Part shown: positions 35,669 through 42,865 of the stretch, piece by piece
Position numbering within the stretch: position 1 is the first letter of the stretch
Layout of the letters: every line of letters starts with the position of its first letter
Source of the DNA: Gemmatimonadota bacterium
GTDB lineage: Bacteria > Gemmatimonadota > Gemmatimonadetes > Longimicrobiales > Gaopeijiaceae
Direction of reading: 5' to 3'
Assembly (NCBI GenBank): GCA_028875075.1
Contig: JAPPGF010000006.1
Span: 62,001-126,000, forward strand
DNA: 64,000 bases
Translations under genes and position numbers: made by a program
The notes under the pieces: generated by a model
The model's database searches: none
What the model was told of the DNA's origin: nothing
Seen by the model: only the letters and a program-made list of their open reading frames with translations

Positions 35669-36379
35669 CTAGGCCAGACGTCGCTCCAACCGGCGGGCCA
35701 GCGCAGCCGCCACGGGGACCTCGGCCTCGCGGGTCGGCACCCGGCGGCCCAGCTCGCGCTCGAGCGAGGTGACGGTGCAGCCCGCGATCCCACAAGGCAC
35801 GATCGCGTCGAAGAAAGAGAGATCGGTGCTCACGTTGAGCGCGAATCCGTGAGACGTGACCCATCCCGACGAGACGCGCACGCCGAGCGCGGCGATCTTC
35901 GAGCCGCCGGTCCACACGCCGGTGCGTCCGGCTCTGCGCCCCGCACGCACGCCGAACGTCGCCAGCGCGTCGATGAGCGCGCCCTCCAGATCGCGCAGGT
36001 AGCGGTGCAGATCCCTTCGGCCCTCCTCGAGGAGCAGGATCGGATAGCCTACCAGCTGCCCGGGCCCGTGATAGGTCACGTCGCCCCCGCGTCCGCTCTC
36101 GAAGAGTTCCACGCCGAGTGCCGCCCGGCGCTCCGGCCCGGCCAGCACGTGCGCGGGATCGGAGGCGCCGCCCAGGGTGATGACGTGAGGGTGCTCGAGC
36201 AGAAGCAGCGTGTCGGGCATCGCGCCCGCTCGGCGGGCCCCGACGAGCTCTTCCTGGAGCGCGAGGCCGTCGGCGTAAGGCACCGTACCCAGTCGGCGGA
36301 CCTGCAGGGGGGGCCGGGGGACCCCTTCCCTTCCCGCCGGGGCCCCTGCCGCCGATTCTGCTGGTCGCGTCTTCGACAC
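35669..36379 (-). CDS. lipB: Octanoyl-ACP:protein octanoyltransferase
   Basis: LipB moves octanoyl groups from ACP to lipoyl domains, the first step of lipoylation. The signature RGGDVTYHGPGQLVGYP, the catalytic Lys in GGSKIAALGVRV, and the catalytic Cys in IVPCGIAGCTVTSL are present. The 236-residue protein has an Ala-rich N-terminus of about 25 residues. GTG 36379 is preceded by GGAGAGGAG. It follows the lipoylated E2 gene by 52 bases, a sensible pairing. Confidence 0.95.
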   Translation of the reverse strand: MSKTRPAESAAGAPAGREGVPRPPLQVRRLGTVPYADGLALQEELVGARRAGAMPDTLLLLEHPHVITLGGASDPAHVLAGPERRAALGVELFESGRGGDVTYHGPGQLVGYPILLLEEGRRDLHRYLRDLEGALIDALATFGVRAGRRAGRTGVWTGGSKIAALGVRVSSGWVTSHGFALNVSTDLSFFDAIVPCGIAGCTVTSLERELGRRVPTREAEVPVAAALARRLERRLA

Positions 36380-36431
36380 GCAGCTCCTCTCCGAGCCCCG
36401 CCTCTCGGCTCGGGCCCATCTCCGGGAAGCC

Positions 36432-37904
36432 CTACGCGTCGGCCGGGAAGTCCTCCAGGAACTCCTTCAGCCGCAGCAGGAAGCGCGCCGACTCGGCGCC
36501 GTCGACCAACCGATGGTCGTAGCCGAGTGAGAACAATGCGCGTTTGCGGATCGCCACAGCGTCGGCGCCGGTCTCGGGATCTTCGATCGCCACGACCCGC
36601 TTGTCGATTGCCCCCGTGCCGAGAATGGCCGCGGTTCCCTTCGGGATCACCGGCATACCCACGAGCGTCCCGAGCACGCCCGGGTTCGTGATCGTGAACG
36701 TGGCTCCTTGAATCTCGTCGGGGGAGAGCTGGCGAGTGCGAGCGCGTTCGGCGAGGTCCGCGATCTTGATGCCCACGCCGATCAGGCTCATGTGGTCGGC
36801 GTCACACAGGACAGGCACGATCAGCCCGGGATCCAGATCCACGGCAACGCCCAGGTTGACCGCGCCGCGGTAGACGATGTCGTCGCCGGAGATGGTGGCG
36901 TTCAGCTTGGGAAACTCGCGAAGCACCCGCGCTGCGGCCCAGGCGACGAACGCGGTGTAGCTCACGCGCGCGCCGCGCTCCTGCCACCTCCTCTTGTTCT
37001 CCGTGCGCACCCGGTCTACCGCGGTGAAGTCGATCTCGATGACGGAGTGGACATGGGCAGCGACGCGCTTCGCGACGACCATGTGCTCCGCGGTCAGACG
37101 ACGGATCTTGTCCATCGGCTCGACGCGGTCGCCGTCGCGCACCGGGAACTCCGGGTGCTGCACCTGGCCGTAGAACGTCTTCCACAGGTCGGACGACGTC
37201 GGAGCGGGCCGGGGATCCTCCGACTCCGCCGCCTCGTCGGGCGCCTCCCGGGCGGCTCGCGAGTCCTCGGCGAGCTTTCCGGATTCGATGTAGGAGAGGA
37301 TGTCGCGTTTCGTGACGCGGCCGGCTTGTCCCGTCCCCGGGACGCGGTCGAGGTCGACGCCGTGCTCCGCGGCGATCCGGCGCACGAGCGGCGTGCTCCG
37401 GCTCCGGCGGCGATCGCCCGTGCCGGCATCCGCCAGCCGGTCGGGCTCCGCGTCCGTGCCGCTCTCGGGCACCCGGCCGACGGCCGTCCCCGCTGCGCCG
37501 GCCGCACGCTGCCCGCTCGTCGTCTCCCCCGGCACGGTGCCTGCCGTCGGCGACCGCCCGGGACCCGGCTCCGGCCGGCTCTCCTCGCTCTCGTCGGGTC
37601 CGGGAGCGCCGTCGGTCACGGAATCCGGCCCGGCTTCGGGCGCTCCGCCGTTGCCGGAACGCGCTTCGGTGTCGATGTAGGCGACGATGGTCCCGACCTC
37701 GACGGTCTGCCCTTCCTGCACCTCGATCGCCGCCAGCAGGCCGTCGGCAGGCGCCGGGATCTCGGCGTCCACCTTGTCCGTGGAGATCTCGAGGATCGGC
37801 TCGTCGCGCTCGACGGGCTGACCGACCTCCTTGAGCCACCTCGACACCGTGCCTTCCGTGATGGACTCGCCCATCTGCGGCATGGGGACTTCGATCCTGG
37901 CCAC
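36432..37904 (-). CDS. 2-oxoacid dehydrogenase E2 (dihydrolipoyl acyltransferase)
   Basis: The 490-residue protein has a lipoyl domain with the lipoylated Lys44 in EISTDKVDAEI, an Ala/Pro/Gly-rich linker (about 80-165), an E3-binding domain (about 170-205, VRRIAAEHGVDLDRVPGTG) and the C-terminal catalytic domain with His464 in DHRLVDG. It is the core of a pyruvate, 2-oxoglutarate or branched-chain complex; the substrate cannot be fixed from sequence, though sucCD and mdh nearby make 2-oxoglutarate possible. E1 and E3 genes are not adjacent. GTG 37904 has AGGAGG upstream. Confidence 0.93.
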   Translation of the reverse strand: MARIEVPMPQMGESITEGTVSRWLKEVGQPVERDEPILEISTDKVDAEIPAPADGLLAAIEVQEGQTVEVGTIVAYIDTEARSGNGGAPEAGPDSVTDGAPGPDESEESRPEPGPGRSPTAGTVPGETTSGQRAAGAAGTAVGRVPESGTDAEPDRLADAGTGDRRRSRSTPLVRRIAAEHGVDLDRVPGTGQAGRVTKRDILSYIESGKLAEDSRAAREAPDEAAESEDPRPAPTSSDLWKTFYGQVQHPEFPVRDGDRVEPMDKIRRLTAEHMVVAKRVAAHVHSVIEIDFTAVDRVRTENKRRWQERGARVSYTAFVAWAAARVLREFPKLNATISGDDIVYRGAVNLGVAVDLDPGLIVPVLCDADHMSLIGVGIKIADLAERARTRQLSPDEIQGATFTITNPGVLGTLVGMPVIPKGTAAILGTGAIDKRVVAIEDPETGADAVAIRKRALFSLGYDHRLVDGAESARFLLRLKEFLEDFPADA

Positions 37905-37934
37905 GCGCCTCCTACGTTGCAGTCACCGAACGCG

Positions 37935-38321
37935 TCAAGGGAGTTCGGGCGCGCTCCCTTCCGGGGCGGCCCCTTCGGGAGCGACCGGAACCACCGCCGC
38001 GTCACCCAACCCGGGGAGCACCGGCGAGGGGGGAGCGACGGGCGTGGTCTGCTGGAAGTCCTGCTGCAGGATGGACTGCGGCGCCTGCTCCCGCGAGGAC
38101 ATGATCGACAGGACCAGAGCGAGCACCATGAACAGTGTGCCGCCGGTCCACGTCGTACGCGTCAACATGCTCGTGGCCTGGCGCCCCGCGAGGATCCCCT
38201 CCGTCGCGGCCGCCCCGCCGCCCATGGCGGCGAGCCCACCGCCCTTGCCCGCCTGCAGGAGGATGACGACGCCCAGGACGAAGCCGTCGAGTACCAGGAG
38301 CGTGAGCAGGAATGCGTACAT
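37935..38321 (-). CDS. secG: Preprotein translocase subunit SecG
   Basis: SecG is a two-helix partner of SecYE that helps export. The protein opens MYAFLLTLLVLDGFVLGVVILLQAGKGGGLA in two parts around the conserved QAGKGGGLAAMGGG loop, then a second helix (TLFMVLALVLSIMSS). A Pro/Ala/Gln-rich tail of about 45 residues follows. ATG 38321 gives 128 residues; GTG 38330 is possible. It lies between tpiA and the E2 gene. Confidence 0.92.
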   Translation of the reverse strand: MYAFLLTLLVLDGFVLGVVILLQAGKGGGLAAMGGGAAATEGILAGRQATSMLTRTTWTGGTLFMVLALVLSIMSSREQAPQSILQQDFQQTTPVAPPSPVLPGLGDAAVVPVAPEGAAPEGSAPELP

Positions 38322-38368
38322 CTGCCGCACCGTGTGCTGAGCGTGTCTCGTAGGTGGAGCCGAGCCCA

Positions 38369-38398
38369 AACGTCGCCGCTGGCGACGGACCATGTCAA
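38369..38398 (-). promoter_or_regulatory. Possible promoter of secG
   Basis: A perfect TTGACA at 38398-38393 is followed after 18 bases by GACGTT (38374-38369), a poor -10. It would give about 40 bases of leader before secG. The match is one-sided, so it is offered as a candidate only. Confidence 0.35.
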
Positions 38399-38439
38399 CG
38401 CCCGCCCGCAGCCGCGAGGCGCGGACGGCGTCCGAGCCG

Positions 38440-39210
38440 TCAGCGCGACCGGGCCGCCTCCACGATGTCCGCGAACTGATCGGCATCCAGACTGGCCCCT
38501 CCGACCAACAAGCCGTCCACGTCGTCCGCGGCCATCAGCGCGCGCGCGTTCGCCGGCTTGACGCTCCCTCCGTAGAGGATCGACACGTCGGCGGCGGCCG
38601 CGCCCAACCGCTCCCGGAGCCGCCCGCGCAGCGTGCCGTGCGCGGCCTCGACATCCGCCGGCGTCGCGGTTCGGCCGGTGTTGATCGCCCAGACGGGCTC
38701 GTACGCAATCAGAAAGTCGGCCCGGGCGCCGGGGAGCTCCTCAAGAGCCCGGTCGAGCTGACGCAGGACCACCTCCTCGACCCGCCCCGCCTCTCGCTCC
38801 CGGAGGGTCTCTCCCACGCAGAGCAGCGGCACGAGCCCGTGCCTGAGCGCGGCCGCCATCTTGCGGGCCACGTCGGCATCCGACTCCCCGAACAGGTGGC
38901 GTCGCTCCGAGTGGCCGACCAGGGCGTGGCTCGCACCCGCACCGCGGGCGATGGGTGCCGAGATCTCGCCCGTGAACGCCCCCTTATCCTCCCAGTGGAT
39001 GTTCTGCACGCCGATCGACACGCCGGGGGGCCGGGCGGCGACCGCCGCGGCGAGCGAGGCCGCCGGGGGGAAGACGAGCACGCGCGGGCCTCCCTCCGCG
39101 GTCGAGGCGCGGAACTCGCGGAAGAACGAGCCGGTCGCCGGCGGGTCCTTGTGCATCTTCCAGTTGGCCGCCACCACGACCGGCGGCCGGCGGCCGCTGC
39201 CCCCGCTCAC
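38440..39210 (-). CDS. tpiA: Triosephosphate isomerase
   Basis: TpiA interconverts dihydroxyacetone phosphate and glyceraldehyde 3-phosphate. The 256-residue protein has all key motifs: NWKMHK (Lys), HALVGHSERR (His), IAYEPVWAI (Glu) and ILYGGSVKP. Its GTG start shares four bases with the pgk stop (GTGA), so pgk-tpiA is coupled. Confidence 0.97.
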   Translation of the reverse strand: MSGGSGRRPPVVVAANWKMHKDPPATGSFFREFRASTAEGGPRVLVFPPAASLAAAVAARPPGVSIGVQNIHWEDKGAFTGEISAPIARGAGASHALVGHSERRHLFGESDADVARKMAAALRHGLVPLLCVGETLREREAGRVEEVVLRQLDRALEELPGARADFLIAYEPVWAINTGRTATPADVEAAHGTLRGRLRERLGAAAADVSILYGGSVKPANARALMAADDVDGLLVGGASLDADQFADIVEAARSR

Positions 39211-40412
39211 CGCTCACTCAGCGCGGCAATGCCCGGCAGGGCGGCGCCGGCCAAGAACTCCAGCGATGCGCCGCCTCCGGTCGAGACATGACTCAGCTTC
39301 GACGTCACTCCCGCCACCTCCGATGCCGCGACCGAATCCCCCCCGCCCACGACCGTGAGCGTGCCCGTCTCCGTCGCGTCGCCCACCGCCTTCGCGACGG
39401 TCACCGTGCCCTGGTGGAACGGCGGCCGCTCGAAGACCCCCATCGGTCCGTTCCACAGGATCGTTCGGGCGGCCTTGATCTCTGCCGCGAACACGGAGCG
39501 CGACACCGGGCCGATGTCACCGATGCGGTCGCCTCCCCGCACGGCGTCACGCGGGACGACGCGCTCCCGGGCGCCCGCCTCGAGGCGCTCAGCCACCACA
39601 CAGTCCACGGGCAGAAGGAGTCGCTCGCCAGCGGCTTCCAGACACGTGCGGGCCATCTCCACCCGGTCGGGCTCCGCGAGCGACCGGCCTATGTCGAGCC
39701 CGAGCGCGCAAAAGAACGTATTGGCCATCGCGCCGCCGACGAGGAGGCGGTCGACTCGGGACAGGAGGCTCCGGATCACGTCGATCTTGCCCGAGATCTT
39801 GGCCCCGCCCAAGATCGCGACGAAGGGTCGCTCGGGCTCTCCCGCAATGCGCTCCAGGAAGTCCAGCTCCTTCTCCATCAGGATTCCGGCGACCGCCCGT
39901 CCCCCGCGCACCCGCACCTGCTCGGCCACCCCGACCGTGGAGGCATGCACCCGGTGTGCGGCCCCGAACGCGTCGTTGACGAAGATCTCGCCGAGCTCGG
40001 CGAGCGCGCTCGCGAGGGAGGCGTCGTTTCGCGTCTCCCGGGGATCGAAGCGCGTGTTCTCCAGCGCGAGAACCTCTCCGGGGCCCAGCTGTTGAGCCGC
40101 GCTCCTCGCGCGCGGGCCGACGAGGCCGTCGTGGAAACGCACCCCGCCTCCGAGGAGTTCGCGCAGCCGGTCGATCACGGGCCTGAGGGAATAGCGTGCT
40201 TCGCGGCGGCCACCGGGCCGGCCCATGTGCGAAATCGCCACGATTCGCGCACCGGCGTCACGCAGGAGCCGCACGGTCGGAAGCGTCTGGCGGATGCGCG
40301 TGTCGTCGACGACTCGCTGTCCTTCGAGCGGCGTGTTGAGATCGGCGCGGAGCAGGACCGGGAGACCGCTCAGGTCGGCCGCCTTCAGCTCGCGAACAGT
40401 CGCCTTGTCCAT
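39207..40412 (-). CDS. pgk: Phosphoglycerate kinase
   Basis: Pgk makes ATP from 1,3-bisphosphoglycerate. The 401-residue protein has LLRADLNTPLEG, SHMGRPGGRREARYSL, ENTRFDPRET, AILGGAKISGKI, WNGPMGVFE and the C-terminal GGGDSVAA...VSTGGGASLEFL. ATG 40412 follows a near-consensus promoter by only 9 bases and has no Shine-Dalgarno, so translation may begin on a leaderless mRNA. gap is about 6 kb away, not in the same operon. Confidence 0.97.
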   Translation of the reverse strand: MDKATVRELKAADLSGLPVLLRADLNTPLEGQRVVDDTRIRQTLPTVRLLRDAGARIVAISHMGRPGGRREARYSLRPVIDRLRELLGGGVRFHDGLVGPRARSAAQQLGPGEVLALENTRFDPRETRNDASLASALAELGEIFVNDAFGAAHRVHASTVGVAEQVRVRGGRAVAGILMEKELDFLERIAGEPERPFVAILGGAKISGKIDVIRSLLSRVDRLLVGGAMANTFFCALGLDIGRSLAEPDRVEMARTCLEAAGERLLLPVDCVVAERLEAGARERVVPRDAVRGGDRIGDIGPVSRSVFAAEIKAARTILWNGPMGVFERPPFHQGTVTVAKAVGDATETGTLTVVGGGDSVAASEVAGVTSKLSHVSTGGGASLEFLAGAALPGIAALSER

Positions 40413-40421
40413 GGGGGCGTG

Positions 40422-40450
40422 ATTGTACCGGCCCCTGCGCGGACGGACAA
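40422..40450 (-). promoter_or_regulatory. Promoter of pgk-tpiA
   Basis: TTGTCC at 40450-40445 and TACAAT at 40427-40422 are 17 bases apart on the minus strand. The predicted start near 40415 is within 3 bases of the pgk ATG at 40412. Confidence 0.75.
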
Positions 40451-40703
40451 CGCGTCCTCACCCCGCGGTCACCGCACACGCGCCGTGGACGTCGTCAGTC
40501 GACCGCGTCGGGCGCCACCGGTGCTTCCGTTTCCGTCGGGGCGCAGGGCGTAGCGCAGGCCCCCCGGGATCCGAGACGCCCGCGCTCCTGGACGAGGACG
40601 GGGCGACGGCGCTCACGAGCCGCGGGCGGTCGAGCCCGTGCAATGCCCGACCGCGGCCGGCCGACGCGCTCGATGCCGCGTTGTCCCTGTATGCGGAGGT
40701 TCA
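40451..40703. other. Non-coding stretch between pgk promoter and phytase gene
   Basis: No gene was supported here. The stretch is GC-rich, with open frames that look like chance. A fragment around 40540-40555 resembles the 5' part of a tRNA but no acceptor or T-arm partner was found. It must contain the 3' end of the phytase transcript, but no T-tailed terminator is visible. Confidence 0.4.
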
Positions 40704-41867
40704 CTACCGCTCGGGATCTTCGGAGGCGGCGAGGTTGAGGGCGTCGAGCACGTCCTGCCATGACACGAGCTTGAAGTTCTGGTTGACCCGCGCGCCCTGG
40801 GCCTCGTTGATCCCATCCTGGACGACGAGCAGGCCCATCGGATAGCGCGGACCGACCGGAGCCGATACCGCCTGCAGGCCGTCGGTTTCCTCGACGCCGT
40901 CGACCGCCCCTGCCTCGCCCACGCGGAACGTTCCCCGGTAGGCGTGCGGCGGCGCGCGGTCGTAGACGACGTACGTGTTGTTGCCCTGGCTCGACGCCAC
41001 GAGGAACCCGTCGTCGGGACCGCCCACGCGCGGGACGTAGATCGACAGGCCCTCGACGCTCGACGCCAGGCGTCCGCCCTCCGGCTCACCCACGCCGACC
41101 CGATCAACCGCGACCCGCTCCCCGGGCGGCGCGTCCGGCTCTGCGCCGTAGCGCCAGATGCCGACCTCTTCCTCGCCGATGAACATCCACCCGTTGGCGT
41201 CGTCGGCAACGCACCCCTCGGTCTGGCTTCCGACCGCCCACGACCGCACGCGCGTCCCCGACATACCGGAGCCGTCGTCATCCAGGCGCCACTGCTCCAC
41301 GGCGCCGTCCAGGTCGTTGGCGAACACGTACAAGTCGCCGCTCACGGCGCTGCGGTACAGGCAGAGACCGTAGGGCTCCTCGTCGAGGCTCGGCGACAGG
41401 GGGGGGTCGACCACCGGGGTGAGCTCCCCGCTCTCGGGATCGAGCACGAGGACATCTATCGTCTCGGTGGTCCGGTTGGTGGCCGCGACGACGATCTCCC
41501 GCTTGCCGCCCACGCTGACGCCGTCCCGGAGGTCGACGTTGTTGACACGGCCCACGTCGCTGGTCGAGACGACCGCGCCGTCGAGCCCGTACACGACGAA
41601 GCCGCGCAGCTTGTTGGTCGCGACGATCAGGCTCGCCTCCGGGTCCGCCTCGTTGACCCAGACGGCGGGATCGTCCGCCGCATCGCAGGCGTCGAGGACC
41701 GGCGCCGTCTCCGCCGCCGCCGGGACGGTGCGCGTGTCGGCCGGCTGCGGCCCCGGCTCGCCGCTCAGCAGGTCCGTCAGCGCGCACCGGATCATCGTGC
41801 CCGGATTGCACCCGACAACCGCCACGGACCAGCAAGCCAGAACCGCCGCAAGCCTGTGAGTCTTCAT
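40704..41867 (-). CDS. Beta-propeller 3-phytase lipoprotein
   Basis: The 387-residue protein starts MKTHRLAAVLACWSVAVVGC, a lipoprotein signal with the lipobox ending in Cys20, so it is membrane-anchored outside the cytoplasm. The body is a beta-propeller phytase: DDPAVWVNEADPEASLIVAT, EGCVADDANGWMFIGEEEVGIWRY, SVEGLSIY and VVQDGIN...NQNFKLVSW match the family and carry its Ca2+- and phosphate-binding acids. It would release phosphate from phytate. ATG 41867 has AAGGA upstream. Together with the PhoX-like protein it suggests scavenging of organic phosphate. Confidence 0.88.
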   Translation of the reverse strand: MKTHRLAAVLACWSVAVVGCNPGTMIRCALTDLLSGEPGPQPADTRTVPAAAETAPVLDACDAADDPAVWVNEADPEASLIVATNKLRGFVVYGLDGAVVSTSDVGRVNNVDLRDGVSVGGKREIVVAATNRTTETIDVLVLDPESGELTPVVDPPLSPSLDEEPYGLCLYRSAVSGDLYVFANDLDGAVEQWRLDDDGSGMSGTRVRSWAVGSQTEGCVADDANGWMFIGEEEVGIWRYGAEPDAPPGERVAVDRVGVGEPEGGRLASSVEGLSIYVPRVGGPDDGFLVASSQGNNTYVVYDRAPPHAYRGTFRVGEAGAVDGVEETDGLQAVSAPVGPRYPMGLLVVQDGINEAQGARVNQNFKLVSWQDVLDALNLAASEDPER

Positions 41868-41938
41868 GTGTCCTTCCCGGAGGGCGGCCTCGCCCGGTTC
41901 CCAGGGTGAGCGGCCAAGGTCATCGTTTTCCCGAAGAC

Positions 41939-42577
41939 CTAGTCCGTGTCGACCAGCAACGCCTCCATCTGTTCTTGGGCGGCCTCATGCAGCTGGTCGA
42001 GCAGCAGGACTCGGCCGTTGAGGCGGTGCAGCTCGTCCTTGATGTCCAGCGGGTGCGCGTCCAGCCGGTCCAGGATCGGGCTCAGTGCGTCCAAGCACTG
42101 CTCGCGCGCCCGTCCGTAGCTGTCCAGAATCTCGTAGGCCCGCGAGACGCGGATGACCCAGTTGTAGTCGAAGATCGCCGCAGCCTGACTCGCCTGTGCC
42201 GTCCGCCAGGCGGCCGAAGAGATTTCCGGGAGAGCGAACGAGAGGTCGAGTCCCCTCCCGCCGGGTGCGGTGTCGACGCCACTCGCGGCCTCCCGCTGGA
42301 CTCGTGCGATTCGCTCCAGCAGGGCTCGCAATGACGTCCGTGTCGCTCGGAACTCCTCCAGATTCGTCTCGACTTCCAGCTCGACGGCAGCCCTCGCCAT
42401 GTCGGCGAACCGTCGAAGCTGCCGTTCCTCCCGCCACGCCTCGACGCTGAACGCTGCGAGGACCGCGAAGACCACCATGGCGGCCTCGGTCGCAATCCTG
42501 GCGACGTCCCCGCGGATCCGTGCACCGCCGAGTGCCGTCACAGCGCGGCGCAGTATCCCCCTACGTCCCACGGCCAC
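41939..42577 (-). CDS. Single-pass membrane protein of unknown function
   Basis: I do not recognise this 212-residue protein. It has a basic N-terminus, one hydrophobic segment at about 30-46 (TEAAMVVFAVLAAFSVEAW) followed by charged REER, then a long helical region with probable coiled-coil character, and no Cys-rich or catalytic motif. The pattern FAVLAAFSVEAWREER recurs in uncharacterised proteins as I recall. GTG 42577 is used; GTG 42571 (third codon) lies 7 bases after a TACCGT -10-like hexamer. It sits between the phytase and the sigma/TonB-GWxTD genes. Confidence 0.6.
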   Translation of the reverse strand: MAVGRRGILRRAVTALGGARIRGDVARIATEAAMVVFAVLAAFSVEAWREERQLRRFADMARAAVELEVETNLEEFRATRTSLRALLERIARVQREAASGVDTAPGGRGLDLSFALPEISSAAWRTAQASQAAAIFDYNWVIRVSRAYEILDSYGRAREQCLDALSPILDRLDAHPLDIKDELHRLNGRVLLLDQLHEAAQEQMEALLVDTD

Positions 42578-42597
42578 TACGGTATTCCGCCCGGGGG

Positions 42598-42613
42598 CGG
42601 GCGAAAACGCCCG
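42598..42613. repeat. Perfect inverted repeat before the unknown membrane gene
   Basis: CGGGCGAAAACGCCCG is a perfect 6-bp stem with a 4-base loop, 21 bases upstream of the gene ending at 42577. It could be an operator, or a hairpin at the end of the upstream transcript; it has no T tail. The A-rich loop stands out in this GC-rich region. Confidence 0.5.
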
Positions 42614-42865
42614 AGGATCCGAGGCCTCCGTGCGGAGCGCGGCTCGCCGATGCGCACGATGCCCCTGACACGCCCGCGGCAGCGAGCGAACCGCTGTGTG
42701 GCGCCGTTCGCGGACGGCTCAGACGGACGCCTAGACTCCGGTACCGAACGTGGTAACGGACGGGGGGAACATGGCCCGTCGTTTGTCGGCAAATCATGTC
42801 CCTCGAGTAACTCGCGAGGTTCGGGCGACTCGCGCGGCCTCAGCTCCCCGGACCCCGGATATGCT
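42614..42865. other. Non-coding stretch after the GWxTD gene
   Basis: About 250 bases with no supported gene. It is somewhat richer in A+T than its surroundings, especially 42745-42860. No paired promoter elements, tRNA or T-tailed terminator was found. It lies downstream of the TonB/GWxTD gene. Confidence 0.4.

Noticed and set aside
37905-37934. TTGACG followed by TAGGAG as a promoter for the E2 gene.
   Set aside because: The -10 would be the ribosome binding site itself, and the spacing leaves no room for a transcript start before the GTG.
40535-40660. A tRNA-like fragment (CGGGGCGCAGGGCGTAGCGC) between pgk and the phytase gene.
   Set aside because: No matching acceptor stem, anticodon arm or TTCRANY T-loop at the right distance.
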